This document shows, in pieces, positions 35,054-43,393 of a DNA stretch of 64,000 bases. The stretch spans positions 62,001 through 126,000 of the forward strand of contig CAHJWG010000009.1 of the NCBI GenBank assembly GCA_903642215.1, given 5' to 3'. Numbering within the stretch: the first letter of the stretch is position 1; each line of letters begins with the position of its first letter. A program made the position numbers and the translations under genes. The notes beneath the pieces are model-generated. The model saw only the letters and a program-made list of their open reading frames with translations. It was not told where the DNA came from and did no database searches. This DNA comes from Sphingobacteriaceae bacterium. GTDB lineage: Bacteria > Bacteroidota > Bacteroidia > Sphingobacteriales > Sphingobacteriaceae.

Positions 35054-35430
35054 GATGCTTTTTTTTACTGGTTAAATTTTATGATGTTGTATCAAATTTT
35101 GTCATTTCGACCGAAGGGAGAAATCTTCGTCCAATAGCATAAGTTTTTTGCTTGGGTGCTAACTCAATACAATACTTCTTTTACCGGTTAAATTTTATGA
35201 TGTTAATCCAACGTTACTGTCATTTCGACCGAAGGGAGAAATCTTCATCCAATAACATAAGTTTTTTGCTTGGGTGCTAACTCAATACAATACTTCTTTT
35301 ACCAGTTAAATTTTGTGGTGTTAATCCAACGTTACTGTCATTTCAACCGCAGGGAGAAATCTTCATTCAACAACATAAGTTTTTGCTTGGGTGCTAACTA
35401 AATACAATACTTATTTTACCGGTTAAAAAT
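35054..35430. repeat. three tandem units of about 117 bases containing both repeat families
   Basis: Period markers GTTAAATTTT occur at 35071, 35187 and 35305, and GGTTAAAAA at about 35422. Each unit holds one arm of the TGTCATTTCGACCGAAGG element and a conserved TTGCTTGGGTGCTAACT block, and is bounded by a forward motif copy (35054, 35172, 35290, 35407). Units 2 and 3 are the most alike. The last motif copy supplies the purE stop codon. The 370-base gap holds no gene. Confidence 0.9.
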
Positions 35431-35950
35431 CACATTTAAAACCTTCATTTTTCATTTCGGCAGCAGCAGCTTCTACTTTTCTGGCTAAAACAGTTTTATA
35501 ATTAATCAGGTTTTGAACGAGGTATTCATCGCCGACGGCTAAAATCTGCGCAGCTAAAATACCTGCGTTTTTAGCTGCATTTAAAGCAACCGTAGCAACC
35601 GGAATTCCGTTCGGCATTTGTAAAATCGATAAAACAGAATCCCAGCCATCAATCGAATTACTGGATCTTATCGGCACACCAATCACCGGCAAATGCGTAA
35701 GCGAAGCCACCATTCCGGGCAAATGTGCTGCGCCGCCGGCACCCGCAATAATCACTTTTAAACCACGATCAGCAGCGGATTTGGCGTAACTGAACATGCG
35801 ATCAGGCGTGCGATGCGCAGAAACAACCGTAATTTCAAACGCAACACCGAGTTCTTTCAACACATCGGCCGCATCCTGCATCACCGGCAAATCAGATTTG
35901 CTGCCCATTATGATGGCAATACGAATAGCATTTTGTGTTCGGTTCATCAT
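35423..35950 (-). CDS. purE: N5-carboxyaminoimidazole ribonucleotide mutase
   Basis: A 175-residue class I PurE of purine synthesis, moving the carboxyl of N5-CAIR to C4. Motifs: [34 protein letters not shown] (catalytic His), [16 protein letters not shown] and [20 protein letters not shown]. Its partner purK lies 113 bases upstream on the same strand. The stop TAA is formed by a copy of the interspersed motif at the edge of the tandem repeat. Confidence 0.96.
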   Translation of the reverse strand: MMNRTQNAIRIAIIMGSKSDLPVMQDAADVLKELGVAFEITVVSAHRTPDRMFSYAKSAADRGLKVIIAGAGGAAHLPGMVASLTHLPVIGVPIRSSNSIDGWDSVLSILQMPNGIPVATVALNAAKNAGILAAQILAVGDEYLVQNLINYKTVLARKVEAAAAEMKNEGFKCDF

Positions 35951-35963
35951 TAATTAAATAATA

Positions 35964-36052
35964 GTTTATGGTTAATAGTTCATGTAAGAAAAGGGAATGA
36001 GATTGAAATTAGGTTAAATTGTGCAGCTTCCATAAACTATCAACTATAAACC
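35964..36052. repeat. imperfect inverted repeat between purK and purE
   Basis: GTTTATGGTTAATAGTTCATG (35964-35984, 21 bases with the last one shared) pairs with the complement of CATAAACTATCAACTATAAA (36031-36050) apart from a few mismatches. The loop is about 46 bases. Possibly another dispersed repeat type; it separates two genes that act in consecutive steps. Confidence 0.6.
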
Positions 36053-36063
36053 ATCAACTTACT

Positions 36064-37203
36064 TTAACTTATCACTTTTAAAGTTTTCTGCACAAACCTT
36101 GCCTTTTCAATCGCTTTTTCACGATCGGCATCTACAACCGTAACATGGCCCATTTTGCGCATCGGTTTGGTTAACGCTTTGCCGTATAAATGCACGTAAA
36201 CGCCGTCTAATTTTAAAATTTCTTCCAAACATTTGTAAACTGCCGGCCCTTCGTGGTTTTCTTCACCTAAAACATTAACCATTACTGCATGCTGCAGGCC
36301 GGCCGTATCGCCCAAAGGCTGATTAAAAATTGCCCTTAAATGCTGTTCAAACTGCGAAACTACGTTGCCTTCAATTGTTTGGTGGCCGCTGTTATGCGGC
36401 CGCGGAGCAAGTTCGTTTACCAGGATATTCCCGTGTTTATCTAAAAACATTTCTACCGCCAGCAAACCTGTAATGCTTAACTTTTCGGCAATATCAACAG
36501 CAATCTGCTGTGCTTTCTGCTGGATTTCGAAACTCAAAAGCGAAGGTGAAATTAAAAATTCGACCAGGTTGGCACCCGGGTTAAATTCCATTTCTACCAT
36601 CGGGAACGCTTTTATTTCCCCCTGATTATTGCGAGCCACGATTACGGCAATTTCCTTTTCAAAATCAATCAGTTCTTCAATCAAACTTGGTTCGGTAAAC
36701 GCGTTTTCAATAAAAGATTCGTCTGCAATTTTGTAAACGCCCCGGCCGTCGTAACCGTCTTTTCGTAATTTTTGAATAAAAGGATAAGGGAACGGGCTTT
36801 CTTTCAGTTCCTCCGCAGAAGAAATAATTTTGAAAGCCGCCGTTGGAATATCGTTTTCCTTAAAAAACTGTTTCTGCAAGCCTTTATCCTGGATCAGCCG
36901 GATAATGCGCGATTGCGGGTAAACCAGCACGCCTTCTTTTTCTAATTTTGCCAGCGCATCTACATTTACTTTTTCTATTTCGATAGTAAGTAAATCTACT
37001 TGTTTGCCAAAGTTGTAAACAGTGTCAAAATCGTTCAAAGCTCCAACTACAAATTCGTCGCACAGCTTTTTGCAGGGTGCATTTCGATCAGGATCAAGTA
37101 CTTTTACCGTTACATTGTAATTGATCGCCTGCTGAATCAGCATCCGGCCTAATTGTCCGCCGCCTAAAATCCCAAGCTTTAAATCTCCGTAAAATGCTTT
37201 CAT
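36064..37203 (-). CDS. purK: N5-carboxyaminoimidazole ribonucleotide synthase
   Basis: A 379-residue ATP-grasp enzyme that carboxylates AIR with bicarbonate. N-terminal nucleotide fold LKLGILGGGQLGRMLIQQA; ATP-grasp blocks PFIQKLRKDGYDGRGVYKI, VEMFLDKHGNILVNELAPRP and HNSGHQTIEG. ATG 37203 is preferred; the 19 codons before it run through a promoter element. It is divergent from icd and followed by purE. Confidence 0.95.
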   Translation of the reverse strand: MKAFYGDLKLGILGGGQLGRMLIQQAINYNVTVKVLDPDRNAPCKKLCDEFVVGALNDFDTVYNFGKQVDLLTIEIEKVNVDALAKLEKEGVLVYPQSRIIRLIQDKGLQKQFFKENDIPTAAFKIISSAEELKESPFPYPFIQKLRKDGYDGRGVYKIADESFIENAFTEPSLIEELIDFEKEIAVIVARNNQGEIKAFPMVEMEFNPGANLVEFLISPSLLSFEIQQKAQQIAVDIAEKLSITGLLAVEMFLDKHGNILVNELAPRPHNSGHQTIEGNVVSQFEQHLRAIFNQPLGDTAGLQHAVMVNVLGEENHEGPAVYKCLEEILKLDGVYVHLYGKALTKPMRKMGHVTVVDADREKAIEKARFVQKTLKVIS

Positions 37204-37223
37204 GTGTTGATACAAGTTTAAAG

Positions 37224-37231
37224 CAAAATTA
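37224..37231 (-). promoter_or_regulatory. candidate -7 element for purK
   Basis: TAATTTTG on the minus strand, 20 bases before the purK ATG. Confidence 0.45.
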
Positions 37232-37277
37232 CGAATTCGCCTAACCTCAATCAGAATCAATTTACTGCATGAAGCCG

Positions 37278-37285
37278 TATATTTG
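37278..37285 (+). promoter_or_regulatory. candidate -7 element for icd
   Basis: TATATTTG, a perfect TAnnTTTG match, 24 bases before the icd ATG, divergent from the purK element. Confidence 0.5.
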
Positions 37286-37309
37286 TTTCCTTAAATATAT
37301 AGTAATTTA

Positions 37310-38770
37310 ATGAGAACTAAAATAGCAGTTGCTAAAGGAGACGGAATAGGGCCGGAAATTATGGACGCGGTTTTGCGCATTTTTGAAGCCGATAATGTAC
37401 CGCTGGAGTATGATTTTGTGGAGATGGGCAAATCCTATTTTGATGCAGGCCATTCTACCGGGATGACCGATCTGGCAAAAGAAACCATAGAAAATCTGGG
37501 GCTTTTATTTAAAGGGCCAATGGAAACCCCAAAAGGCAAAGGTGTAAAAAGCATTAATGTAACGGCACGAAAAGTATGGAATACTTATGCTAATCAACGG
37601 GATTTTAGAACGTTAAACGGAGTAGATACTGTTTTTTCCAGGGCTGGCGTAAACATTAATTTAACGATTGTGCGCGAAAATATTGAAGATACTTACGGCG
37701 GTATCGAACATATGTTAACCAATGATGTGGCCGTTGGCCGCCGCTTGATTTCGCGTTCCGGTTCTGCACAGGTAATTACGTATGCTTTTGAAATGGCTAA
37801 ACGTAAAGGTTATACCAAAGTTGCCTGCGGGCATAAAGCCAATATTATGAAGCTGACCGACGGTATTTTTTTGGAGGCTTTTTATGAGATTGCTAAAAAT
37901 TATCAGGAGATAAATGCTGCGGATATTATTGTGGATGATCTTTGTATGAAACTGGTAAGCCGCCCGGAAACTTTTGAAGTGGTGGTGCTGCCGAATTTAC
38001 AAGGCGATATTGTTTCTGATCTTTGTGCCGGTTTAATCGGTGGTTTAGGTTTTGCACCATCCGCAAATATCGGCGATTATATTTCCATTTTTGAAGCCGT
38101 GCACGGCACTGCGCCGGATATTGCCGGCCGTAATATTGCTAATCCGACCGCGCTGCTATTATCCGGCGTGGCAATGCTGCGTTATCTGGGTTTAACAGAA
38201 AACGCGGCAACGATAGAAAACGCATTGCTTTATACGTTAGAACAAGGCGTGCACACCGGAGATTTTGGCGATAAAACCATTCCGGCCAGCAACACAACTA
38301 ATTTTGCTGATGCTATTATTCAGAATTTAGGTAAAAAGCCGGAAAAAGGTGGTGCAGTTTCGCAGGGCAATTTTGAAAAAACAACGCGTACCGGCGAAAA
38401 ACCGCCGCAAAATAAAATTACAGAAACAGCACCCGGAATTTCTGAAGAAATTATGGGTGCCGATATTTTTGTAGAAACAATGTTTCAACCCAAACAGCTG
38501 GCAGATTTGGCGCAAAGCAAGTTAAACGAAAAGTTTAAACTGATTATGATTTCTAACCGAGGAACACAAATCTGGCCAACGGGTTCCATTTTTACAGAAC
38601 TGACCAACCAATCTCGTTTGCGTTTTGAAAAGAATGAAGGGCAGGAAATCAACGCTAAAGATATTTTTGACTTAGCAGCTCATTTATCCGAAGTAATTAA
38701 TATTTGCTCTGTAGAATTTTTGAAAAAGTTTGGCGGTAAACTTGGTTATTCGCTGGCGCAAGGACAGTAA
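37310..38770 (+). CDS. icd: NADP-type isocitrate dehydrogenase, long form
   Basis: A 486-residue enzyme of the isocitrate/isopropylmalate dehydrogenase family converting isocitrate to 2-oxoglutarate in the TCA cycle. Blocks: AVAKGDGIGPEIMDAVL, LTIVRENIEDTYGGIEHM, VLPNLQGDIVSDLCAGLIGG and EAVHGTAPDIAGRNIANPTA. The last 150 residues form an extra domain like that of the Thermus thermophilus enzyme, beyond the about 335-residue core. Single gene with its own promoter and terminator. Cofactor choice is inferred from the family. Confidence 0.93.
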   Translation: MRTKIAVAKGDGIGPEIMDAVLRIFEADNVPLEYDFVEMGKSYFDAGHSTGMTDLAKETIENLGLLFKGPMETPKGKGVKSINVTARKVWNTYANQRDFRTLNGVDTVFSRAGVNINLTIVRENIEDTYGGIEHMLTNDVAVGRRLISRSGSAQVITYAFEMAKRKGYTKVACGHKANIMKLTDGIFLEAFYEIAKNYQEINAADIIVDDLCMKLVSRPETFEVVVLPNLQGDIVSDLCAGLIGGLGFAPSANIGDYISIFEAVHGTAPDIAGRNIANPTALLLSGVAMLRYLGLTENAATIENALLYTLEQGVHTGDFGDKTIPASNTTNFADAIIQNLGKKPEKGGAVSQGNFEKTTRTGEKPPQNKITETAPGISEEIMGADIFVETMFQPKQLADLAQSKLNEKFKLIMISNRGTQIWPTGSIFTELTNQSRLRFEKNEGQEINAKDIFDLAAHLSEVINICSVEFLKKFGGKLGYSLAQGQ

Positions 38771-38794
38771 ATTTCCTGCTGATTTTTACCTCTT

Positions 38795-38830
38795 AAAAGA
38801 AGCATCGAATTTTAAACTGATGCTTTTTTT
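38795..38830 (+). terminator. icd terminator made of a motif pair
   Basis: AAAAGAAGCATC (38795-38806) pairs with GATGCTTTTTTT (38819-38830) with a 12-base loop and a T-run, 24 bases after the icd stop. The arms are inverted copies of the interspersed motif core. Confidence 0.8.
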
Positions 38831-38861
38831 GTTTTGTGCCGGTTTTAAATAACTCGACGGC

Positions 38862-38884
38862 ATGCTTCTTTTACCGGCAAAAAA
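38862..38884 (+). repeat. interspersed motif copy
   Basis: ATGCTTCTTTTACCGGCA plus A-run, forward, 68 bases before the GH13 gene. Confidence 0.8.
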
Positions 38885-38952
38885 CCTGTTTTCAAAGATT
38901 AAAACAGGAAACAGAGCCAGCCGTTATCAACACTTGTTCAAGTTAATCACTT

Positions 38953-40638
38953 ATGAATATTTTTCGCTTTTTGTTGCTGCTGGTGCTGGTTTCAGGTAAC
39001 ACTTTTTGTCAGAACGTATCCATCTCACCAAAAAATTTATGGTATAAAAACAGTATCCTTTACAATCTGGATGTGCATACTTTTAAAGATAGCGACGGTG
39101 ACGGTTACGGCGATTTTAAAGGCTTAACTTCCAAACTAAATTATTTAAAGGATTTAGGTGTAGGTGTGATCTGGCTTTCACCTTTTCAGCCTTCGCCCGG
39201 TTTGGATGACGGTTATGATATTTCAGATTTTTACGGAATCGATCCGAAATGCGGCACAAAAAAGGATTTTGCAGATTTTATCCGGCAGGCAAAAGCGCAC
39301 CAAATCCGCATCATTATGGATATGGTAATCAACCATACTTCCAGTCAGCATCCCTGGTTTAAGCAGGCCGAACAAAGCCGCAATTCTAAATTTCATTCCT
39401 GGTATGTTTGGACGAAAACGCTGCCGAAAAATTATAATAAGGGCATGGTTTTCCCGGGTGTACAGCAGGAAATCTGGTCGCTCGATCCTAAACTGAAAGA
39501 ATATTATTATCATCGTTTTTACAAGTTTCAGCCTGATTTAAATTACGATAACCCAGCGGTAAAAGCAGAAGCTTATAAAATTTTAGATTATTGGCTGAAG
39601 CAGGGAATGGATGGTTTCCGGTTGGATGCCGTGCCGTTTATTGTTGAAGAAATGCGGCCGGGAGTAAAAAAACCTGATCACGATTTCAATTTTATAACCG
39701 CAATGCACCGGTTTGTACAGGTACGGAAACCGGATGCTTTTTTATTGGGGGAAGCCAATGTGCTGCCCAAAGAGAATCAGGATTATTTTGGGAAAGATGC
39801 CGAACGGATGCAAATGCTGTTTAACTTTTTTGCTAATCAACACCTGTTTTATGCACTGGCATCCGGTAAAATCAAAGATTATAAAAAGGCATTACAGGCA
39901 ACCAATAATATCTCGGCTGCTTCGCAATGGGCTAATTTTTTACGAAATCACGATGAAGTGGATTTAGGCAGATTAACCAAAAGCCAGCGGGAACTGGTTT
40001 ATGCCAGGATGGGTCCCAAAAAAAATATGCAACTGTATAAACGTGGTATCCGCCGGCGTTTAACCACGATGCTGCACAATCCGGCACAATTAAAAATGGC
40101 TTACAGTTTGCTTTTTTCCTTACCAGGAACGCCTGTAATGCGATACGGAGACGAAATAGGAATGGGCGACGATTTGAAGCTGAAAGAACGTTTATCGGTA
40201 AGAACGCCGATGCAATGGTCGGACACAAAAAATGCCGGTTTTACAACTGCGGCAAAAGCTTTCCGGCCGGTAATTAATCAGGGCGAATACGGTTTTCAAA
40301 AGGTTAATGTTGAAACAGAAAAAGAAGATGGTAATTCTTTATTCAACTGGATGGCCAAACTGATTAAAGAACGAAAAGCCTGCCCGGAATTTGGTTTCGG
40401 CACGTGGGAAGTAATCAACTCCGGATCGCCTTACGTTTTGGTTATACGATATAATTATCAGGGAAAAACATTGATTACCGTACATAATTTCAGCCGGGAA
40501 AGGCAACAAATCAACCTTTCAATTCCGGGAAAAACTTTAGCTGATCTGCTTAATAAAAATACTTCGGTTTCTTTGATCCGTAATAAAACTACAGTTGCAT
40601 TAAACGGTTACGGCTATAAATGGTATCGTGTTAACTAA
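38953..40638 (+). CDS. secreted alpha-amylase family enzyme (GH13, trehalose-synthase/oligo-glucosidase-like)
   Basis: 561 residues: signal peptide (MNIFRFLLLLVLVSGNTFCQ), GH13 barrel and a C-terminal beta domain. Conserved regions are DMVINHTS, GFRLDAVPF (nucleophile Asp), LLGEANV (acid/base Glu) and RNHDEVDLG. The N-terminal YNLDVHTFKDSDGDGYGDF, a Ca2+-binding-like loop, and the RNHDE form resemble the trehalose-synthase/GH13_16 branch, though secretion is less usual for that activity, so oligo-1,6- or alpha-glucosidase remains possible. Monocistronic. Confidence 0.85.
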   Translation: MNIFRFLLLLVLVSGNTFCQNVSISPKNLWYKNSILYNLDVHTFKDSDGDGYGDFKGLTSKLNYLKDLGVGVIWLSPFQPSPGLDDGYDISDFYGIDPKCGTKKDFADFIRQAKAHQIRIIMDMVINHTSSQHPWFKQAEQSRNSKFHSWYVWTKTLPKNYNKGMVFPGVQQEIWSLDPKLKEYYYHRFYKFQPDLNYDNPAVKAEAYKILDYWLKQGMDGFRLDAVPFIVEEMRPGVKKPDHDFNFITAMHRFVQVRKPDAFLLGEANVLPKENQDYFGKDAERMQMLFNFFANQHLFYALASGKIKDYKKALQATNNISAASQWANFLRNHDEVDLGRLTKSQRELVYARMGPKKNMQLYKRGIRRRLTTMLHNPAQLKMAYSLLFSLPGTPVMRYGDEIGMGDDLKLKERLSVRTPMQWSDTKNAGFTTAAKAFRPVINQGEYGFQKVNVETEKEDGNSLFNWMAKLIKERKACPEFGFGTWEVINSGSPYVLVIRYNYQGKTLITVHNFSRERQQINLSIPGKTLADLLNKNTSVSLIRNKTTVALNGYGYKWYRVN

Positions 40639-40660
40639 GGTAAAATTCAATTTTTTTGGG

Positions 40661-40682
40661 ATGCTTCTTTTATCGGTATAAA
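40661..40682 (+). repeat. interspersed motif copy
   Basis: ATGCTTCTTTTATCGGTA, forward, 22 bases after the GH13 stop and about 100 bases before the next gene. Confidence 0.8.
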
Positions 40683-40783
40683 TTATTGTTTAGGTTTAAA
40701 TCTGTAAAACAATAAGTTTTTAAACTTAATTGAAAAATTACGTAGAAGTGTTTTAAACCAACATCTATTTAAATTGAAGCTGC

Positions 40784-41917
40784 TTGAAAAAACTAATACC
40801 ACTCCATGCCAGATGGGCTTTTACATTATTTACCCTGATTGCTTTAGGATTCTTAATTATCGAAGGCAAGCAAATACTTTGTCCGCTGGTTTTTGCCATG
40901 CTATTTTCGTTGCTGCTGCTGCCGGCCAGCCAGTTTTTTGAGGATAGGTTCCGCTTTCACCGCAGTGTTGCTTCCATGATGTCTGTTTTTTTAATGTTGT
41001 GTTTAATTGCCGGCGTTTTATATTTAGTAGGTTCGCAACTTTCTGATTTACTGGATGATTGGCCGCAGCTTAAATCCCAATTAACTAATTCTTTTAACAG
41101 CCTGCTAAATTACGTTCGGGTTAATTTCCATGTAACTACACGGCAGCAAAATAGTATTGTAAACAGTGCCGCAAGTAAAATTTCTGATGGCGGTACCGGT
41201 ACAACCTCGGCAATTGGTGTTACAGTTCTTACGGCATCGTCCATATTGTTATTTTGGGTTTTCACCATTATCGATACCTTTTTTCTGCTTTTTTACCGCA
41301 AACTATTGCTGCAGTTTTTGATTGCCATTTTTAAAAAGGAAAATGCCGCGGTTGTTCATGAAGTGATTGCACGCATAAAATTTATCATCAGCAAATACAT
41401 CAGCGGTTTAATTTTAGAAATGATGGTTATTTCTACTGTTTGCTGTACCGTTTTCCTCATCAGCGGGGTTAAATATGCTTTATTATTAGGTTTAATAACC
41501 GGGCTTTTTAACATAATCCCTTATGTGGGCATCGCCACAGCATTGCTTATCAACACTATTATCACCATCAGTACAGGCGTAGCTGCCGGAAAAGTGATTC
41601 TGGTTATCATCACAATCATCATTATTCATTTGATAGACAGCAACATATTACTGCCGCTAATTGTGGGTTCGCAGGTTCGGATCAACGCACTGATCACAAT
41701 TTTAGGTGTTGTTTTAGGCGAAATGCTTTGGGGGATTCCGGGTATGTTTTTATCCATCCCGGTAATTGCAATCCTGAAAATTATTTTTGACCGGGTTGAT
41801 AGTTTGCAGCCCTGGGGATTATTATTGGGTGATGAAATTATACCGGAGAAAATCCCGGAAACAAAAAGTATCGCAACCGAAGAAAATATACCGGAAGTGG
41901 AAACGCAAAACGTTTGA
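40784..41917 (+). CDS. AI-2E family transporter, second paralogue
   Basis: A 377-residue multi-pass protein with the same layout as the gene at 6266, including FAMLFSLLLLPASQFFEDR, GLFNIIPYVGIATALL and GEMLWGIPGMFLSIPVIA, and an acidic, variable tail. The start is TTG (MKKLIPLHARWAF). High similarity along the whole length points to a lineage-specific duplication followed by change in the extracytoplasmic loop (residues 90-135). The transported compound is unknown. Confidence 0.88.
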   Translation: MKKLIPLHARWAFTLFTLIALGFLIIEGKQILCPLVFAMLFSLLLLPASQFFEDRFRFHRSVASMMSVFLMLCLIAGVLYLVGSQLSDLLDDWPQLKSQLTNSFNSLLNYVRVNFHVTTRQQNSIVNSAASKISDGGTGTTSAIGVTVLTASSILLFWVFTIIDTFFLLFYRKLLLQFLIAIFKKENAAVVHEVIARIKFIISKYISGLILEMMVISTVCCTVFLISGVKYALLLGLITGLFNIIPYVGIATALLINTIITISTGVAAGKVILVIITIIIIHLIDSNILLPLIVGSQVRINALITILGVVLGEMLWGIPGMFLSIPVIAILKIIFDRVDSLQPWGLLLGDEIIPEKIPETKSIATEENIPEVETQNV

Positions 41918-41938
41918 TGCTTCTTTTATCAGTATAAA
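41916..41938 (+). repeat. interspersed motif copy overlapping a stop codon
   Basis: GATGCTTCTTTTATCAGTA begins within the TGA stop of the permease gene. Confidence 0.75.
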
Positions 41939-41955
41939 TTTCGAGTTTAGTTTAC

Positions 41956-41993
41956 ATAAAAAAACTCCCGGTTTTTGACACGGAAGTTTTTTA
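41956..41993. terminator. bidirectional terminator between convergent genes
   Basis: AAAAAAACTCCCG (from 41958) pairs with CGGAAGTTTTTT (41981-41992) with one mismatch, around a TTTTTGACA-type loop. Confidence 0.75.
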
Positions 41994-42000
41994 TTTTGAT

Positions 42001-42016
42001 CTGGTAAAAGAAGTAT
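42001..42016 (-). repeat. interspersed motif copy, inverted
   Basis: CTGGTAAAAGAAGTAT, inverted relative to the copy at 41916. The two flank the terminator and abut the stop codons of two convergent genes. Confidence 0.7.
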
Positions 42017-42273
42017 TACTTATCAATCGAACCTAAAACCCTGCCCATAAACTGGTTCAATGCTTCTTTGGCCGGTACGCCTTCTTTCATCGCCTGATGC
42101 ACTTCTAAAGCACCGTAAAAGTTAGATAAAAGTTCTCCGATTACATCCAGTTCTTCGTCTTTTATCGTTGAAAGTTCCGTCATGTGTTCAAGCAATTCGA
42201 TGGTTTCAACTACCCAGTCCTCGTCGTGTGTTTCCACAAACCCGAGTACGTGTTTAATTACTGGCAGTTTCAT
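42016..42273 (-). CDS. small conserved protein of the peroxiredoxin-thioredoxin operon
   Basis: An 85-residue acidic helical protein (MKLPVIKHVLGFVETHDEDW, ELLEHMTELSTIKDEELDVI). I recognise it as the small partner (DUF6952-like) that follows thioredoxin genes in Bacteroidota; its biochemical role is unknown. It starts 20 bases inside the 3' end of the thioredoxin gene, so translation is coupled. ATG 42273 is preferred over the preceding TTG. Confidence 0.7.
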   Translation of the reverse strand: MKLPVIKHVLGFVETHDEDWVVETIELLEHMTELSTIKDEELDVIGELLSNFYGALEVHQAMKEGVPAKEALNQFMGRVLGSIDK

Positions 42274-42565
42274 CAATCAATTCTTTAAGGATTTCTGTTT
42301 TATTGGTTTGTGTTTGTTTAAATAGTTTCCCATCCACAAATGCAGCAAAAGTTGGCAGGTTGCTTACGTCGGCCAGTTTCCTGGATTCCGGGTTTCTTTC
42401 CGCATCAATCACCACAAATTTAATGTTCTCATGCTCTGTAGAAAACCTTTTAAATTTAGGTTTCATAATCTTGCAGTTACCGCACCAGGAAGCTGCATAT
42501 TGTACAATCACTTTTTTATTACCGGCAACAATGCTGCCTAAAGTATCACTGGTTAACTCTGTCAT
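42254..42565 (-). CDS. thioredoxin-family protein with WCGNC active site
   Basis: 103 residues with a thioredoxin fold and the redox motif AASWCGNCKIMKPKF; the usual Pro between the cysteines is Asn, which should shift the redox potential. The cis-Pro is in SNLPTFAAFVDG. It lies between a 2-Cys peroxiredoxin gene upstream and a small acidic protein downstream, overlapping the latter. It is probably the reductant of that peroxiredoxin; this is inferred from order. ATG 42565 avoids a long overlap into the peroxiredoxin gene. Confidence 0.88.
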   Translation of the reverse strand: MTELTSDTLGSIVAGNKKVIVQYAASWCGNCKIMKPKFKRFSTEHENIKFVVIDAERNPESRKLADVSNLPTFAAFVDGKLFKQTQTNKTEILKELIDETASN

Positions 42566-42569
42566 AAAA

Positions 42570-43169
42570 TTAATTAGCTTGTAAATATTCTGCAACGCCT
42601 TTTGTGGTTGCACTCATCGCTTCTTTACCTTTTTCCCAATTTGCAGGGCAAACTTCACCATGTGTTTGCACATGTGCGTAAGCATCTACCAAACGCAGGT
42701 ATTCATTTACATTACGGCCAAGCGGCATGTGGTTAATGCTTTCGTGGAAAACAGTTCCATCTTCATCAATTAAATAAGTTGCACGATAGGTTACAAAATC
42801 TTCTTCGTCTAAAATCCCTAATTCTGAAGCTAACCTGCGTGTGGTATCGGCTAATAAAGGGAAAGTAACACCTTCAATTCCACCGTTATCTTTAGCTGTG
42901 CTTAACCAGGCAAAATGTACTTCTGCAGAATCACAAGACGCACCGATTACGATTGTATTTTTAGCGTTGAAATCTTCCTGCGCAGCTTGGAAAGCATGAA
43001 TTTCTGTCGGACAAACGAAAGTGAAATCTTTTGGGTACCAAAAAAGTAGCACTTTTTTATGATCGTTTATGGCTTTTTGCAATACATTAATCTTATAGGC
43101 ATCGCCCATTTCATCCATGGCATTTACGGCAAGATCCGGAAATTTATTTCCTACAATTGAACTTCTCAT
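42570..43169 (-). CDS. 2-Cys peroxiredoxin (AhpC/Prx1 type)
   Basis: A 199-residue thiol peroxidase with the peroxidatic Cys in DFTFVCPTE and the resolving Cys in GEVCPANWEKG, plus HFAWLSTAKDNGGI and the ISINHMPLGRN-like block, as in typical 2-Cys enzymes. It reduces H2O2 and organic peroxides. It heads a three-gene unit with the thioredoxin and small acidic protein, 4 bases from the thioredoxin start. No ahpF lies nearby, which fits thioredoxin as electron donor. Confidence 0.93.
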   Translation of the reverse strand: MRSSIVGNKFPDLAVNAMDEMGDAYKINVLQKAINDHKKVLLFWYPKDFTFVCPTEIHAFQAAQEDFNAKNTIVIGASCDSAEVHFAWLSTAKDNGGIEGVTFPLLADTTRRLASELGILDEEDFVTYRATYLIDEDGTVFHESINHMPLGRNVNEYLRLVDAYAHVQTHGEVCPANWEKGKEAMSATTKGVAEYLQAN

Positions 43170-43332
43170 ATTAAAATTTATTTATCATTATAAAAAACGC
43201 AACAAATATTTTATTACGTCGCAAATTTCGCAATAAAATGCCAAAAATAATATTTGGTGCAGCTTTTTGTGGAAAACAGCAGCCTTAATTACATCAAATA
43301 GACAAAATTGTAACTTAAGCAACCAGCATACC

Positions 43333-43354
43333 TACTTCTTTTACCGGCTAAAAA
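43333..43354 (+). repeat. interspersed motif copy
   Basis: TACTTCTTTTACCGGCTA, forward, in the 225-base divergent gap between the peroxiredoxin gene and guaA. TATCTTCG (43383-43390) just before the guaA ATG is a weak -7-like element. Confidence 0.75.
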
Positions 43355-43393
43355 TCCTGCTTTACCGTTTCCGCAGATTCTGTATCTTCGCGG

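Noticed and set aside
35054..35430. CRISPR-like reading of the 117-base triplication
   Set aside because: The whole unit is repeated, not short repeats with unique spacers.
42059..42077. ATGCTTCTTTGGCCGGTAC in the small acidic protein gene
   Set aside because: It lacks the TTTTA core; probably coincidence with the PAKEAL codons.
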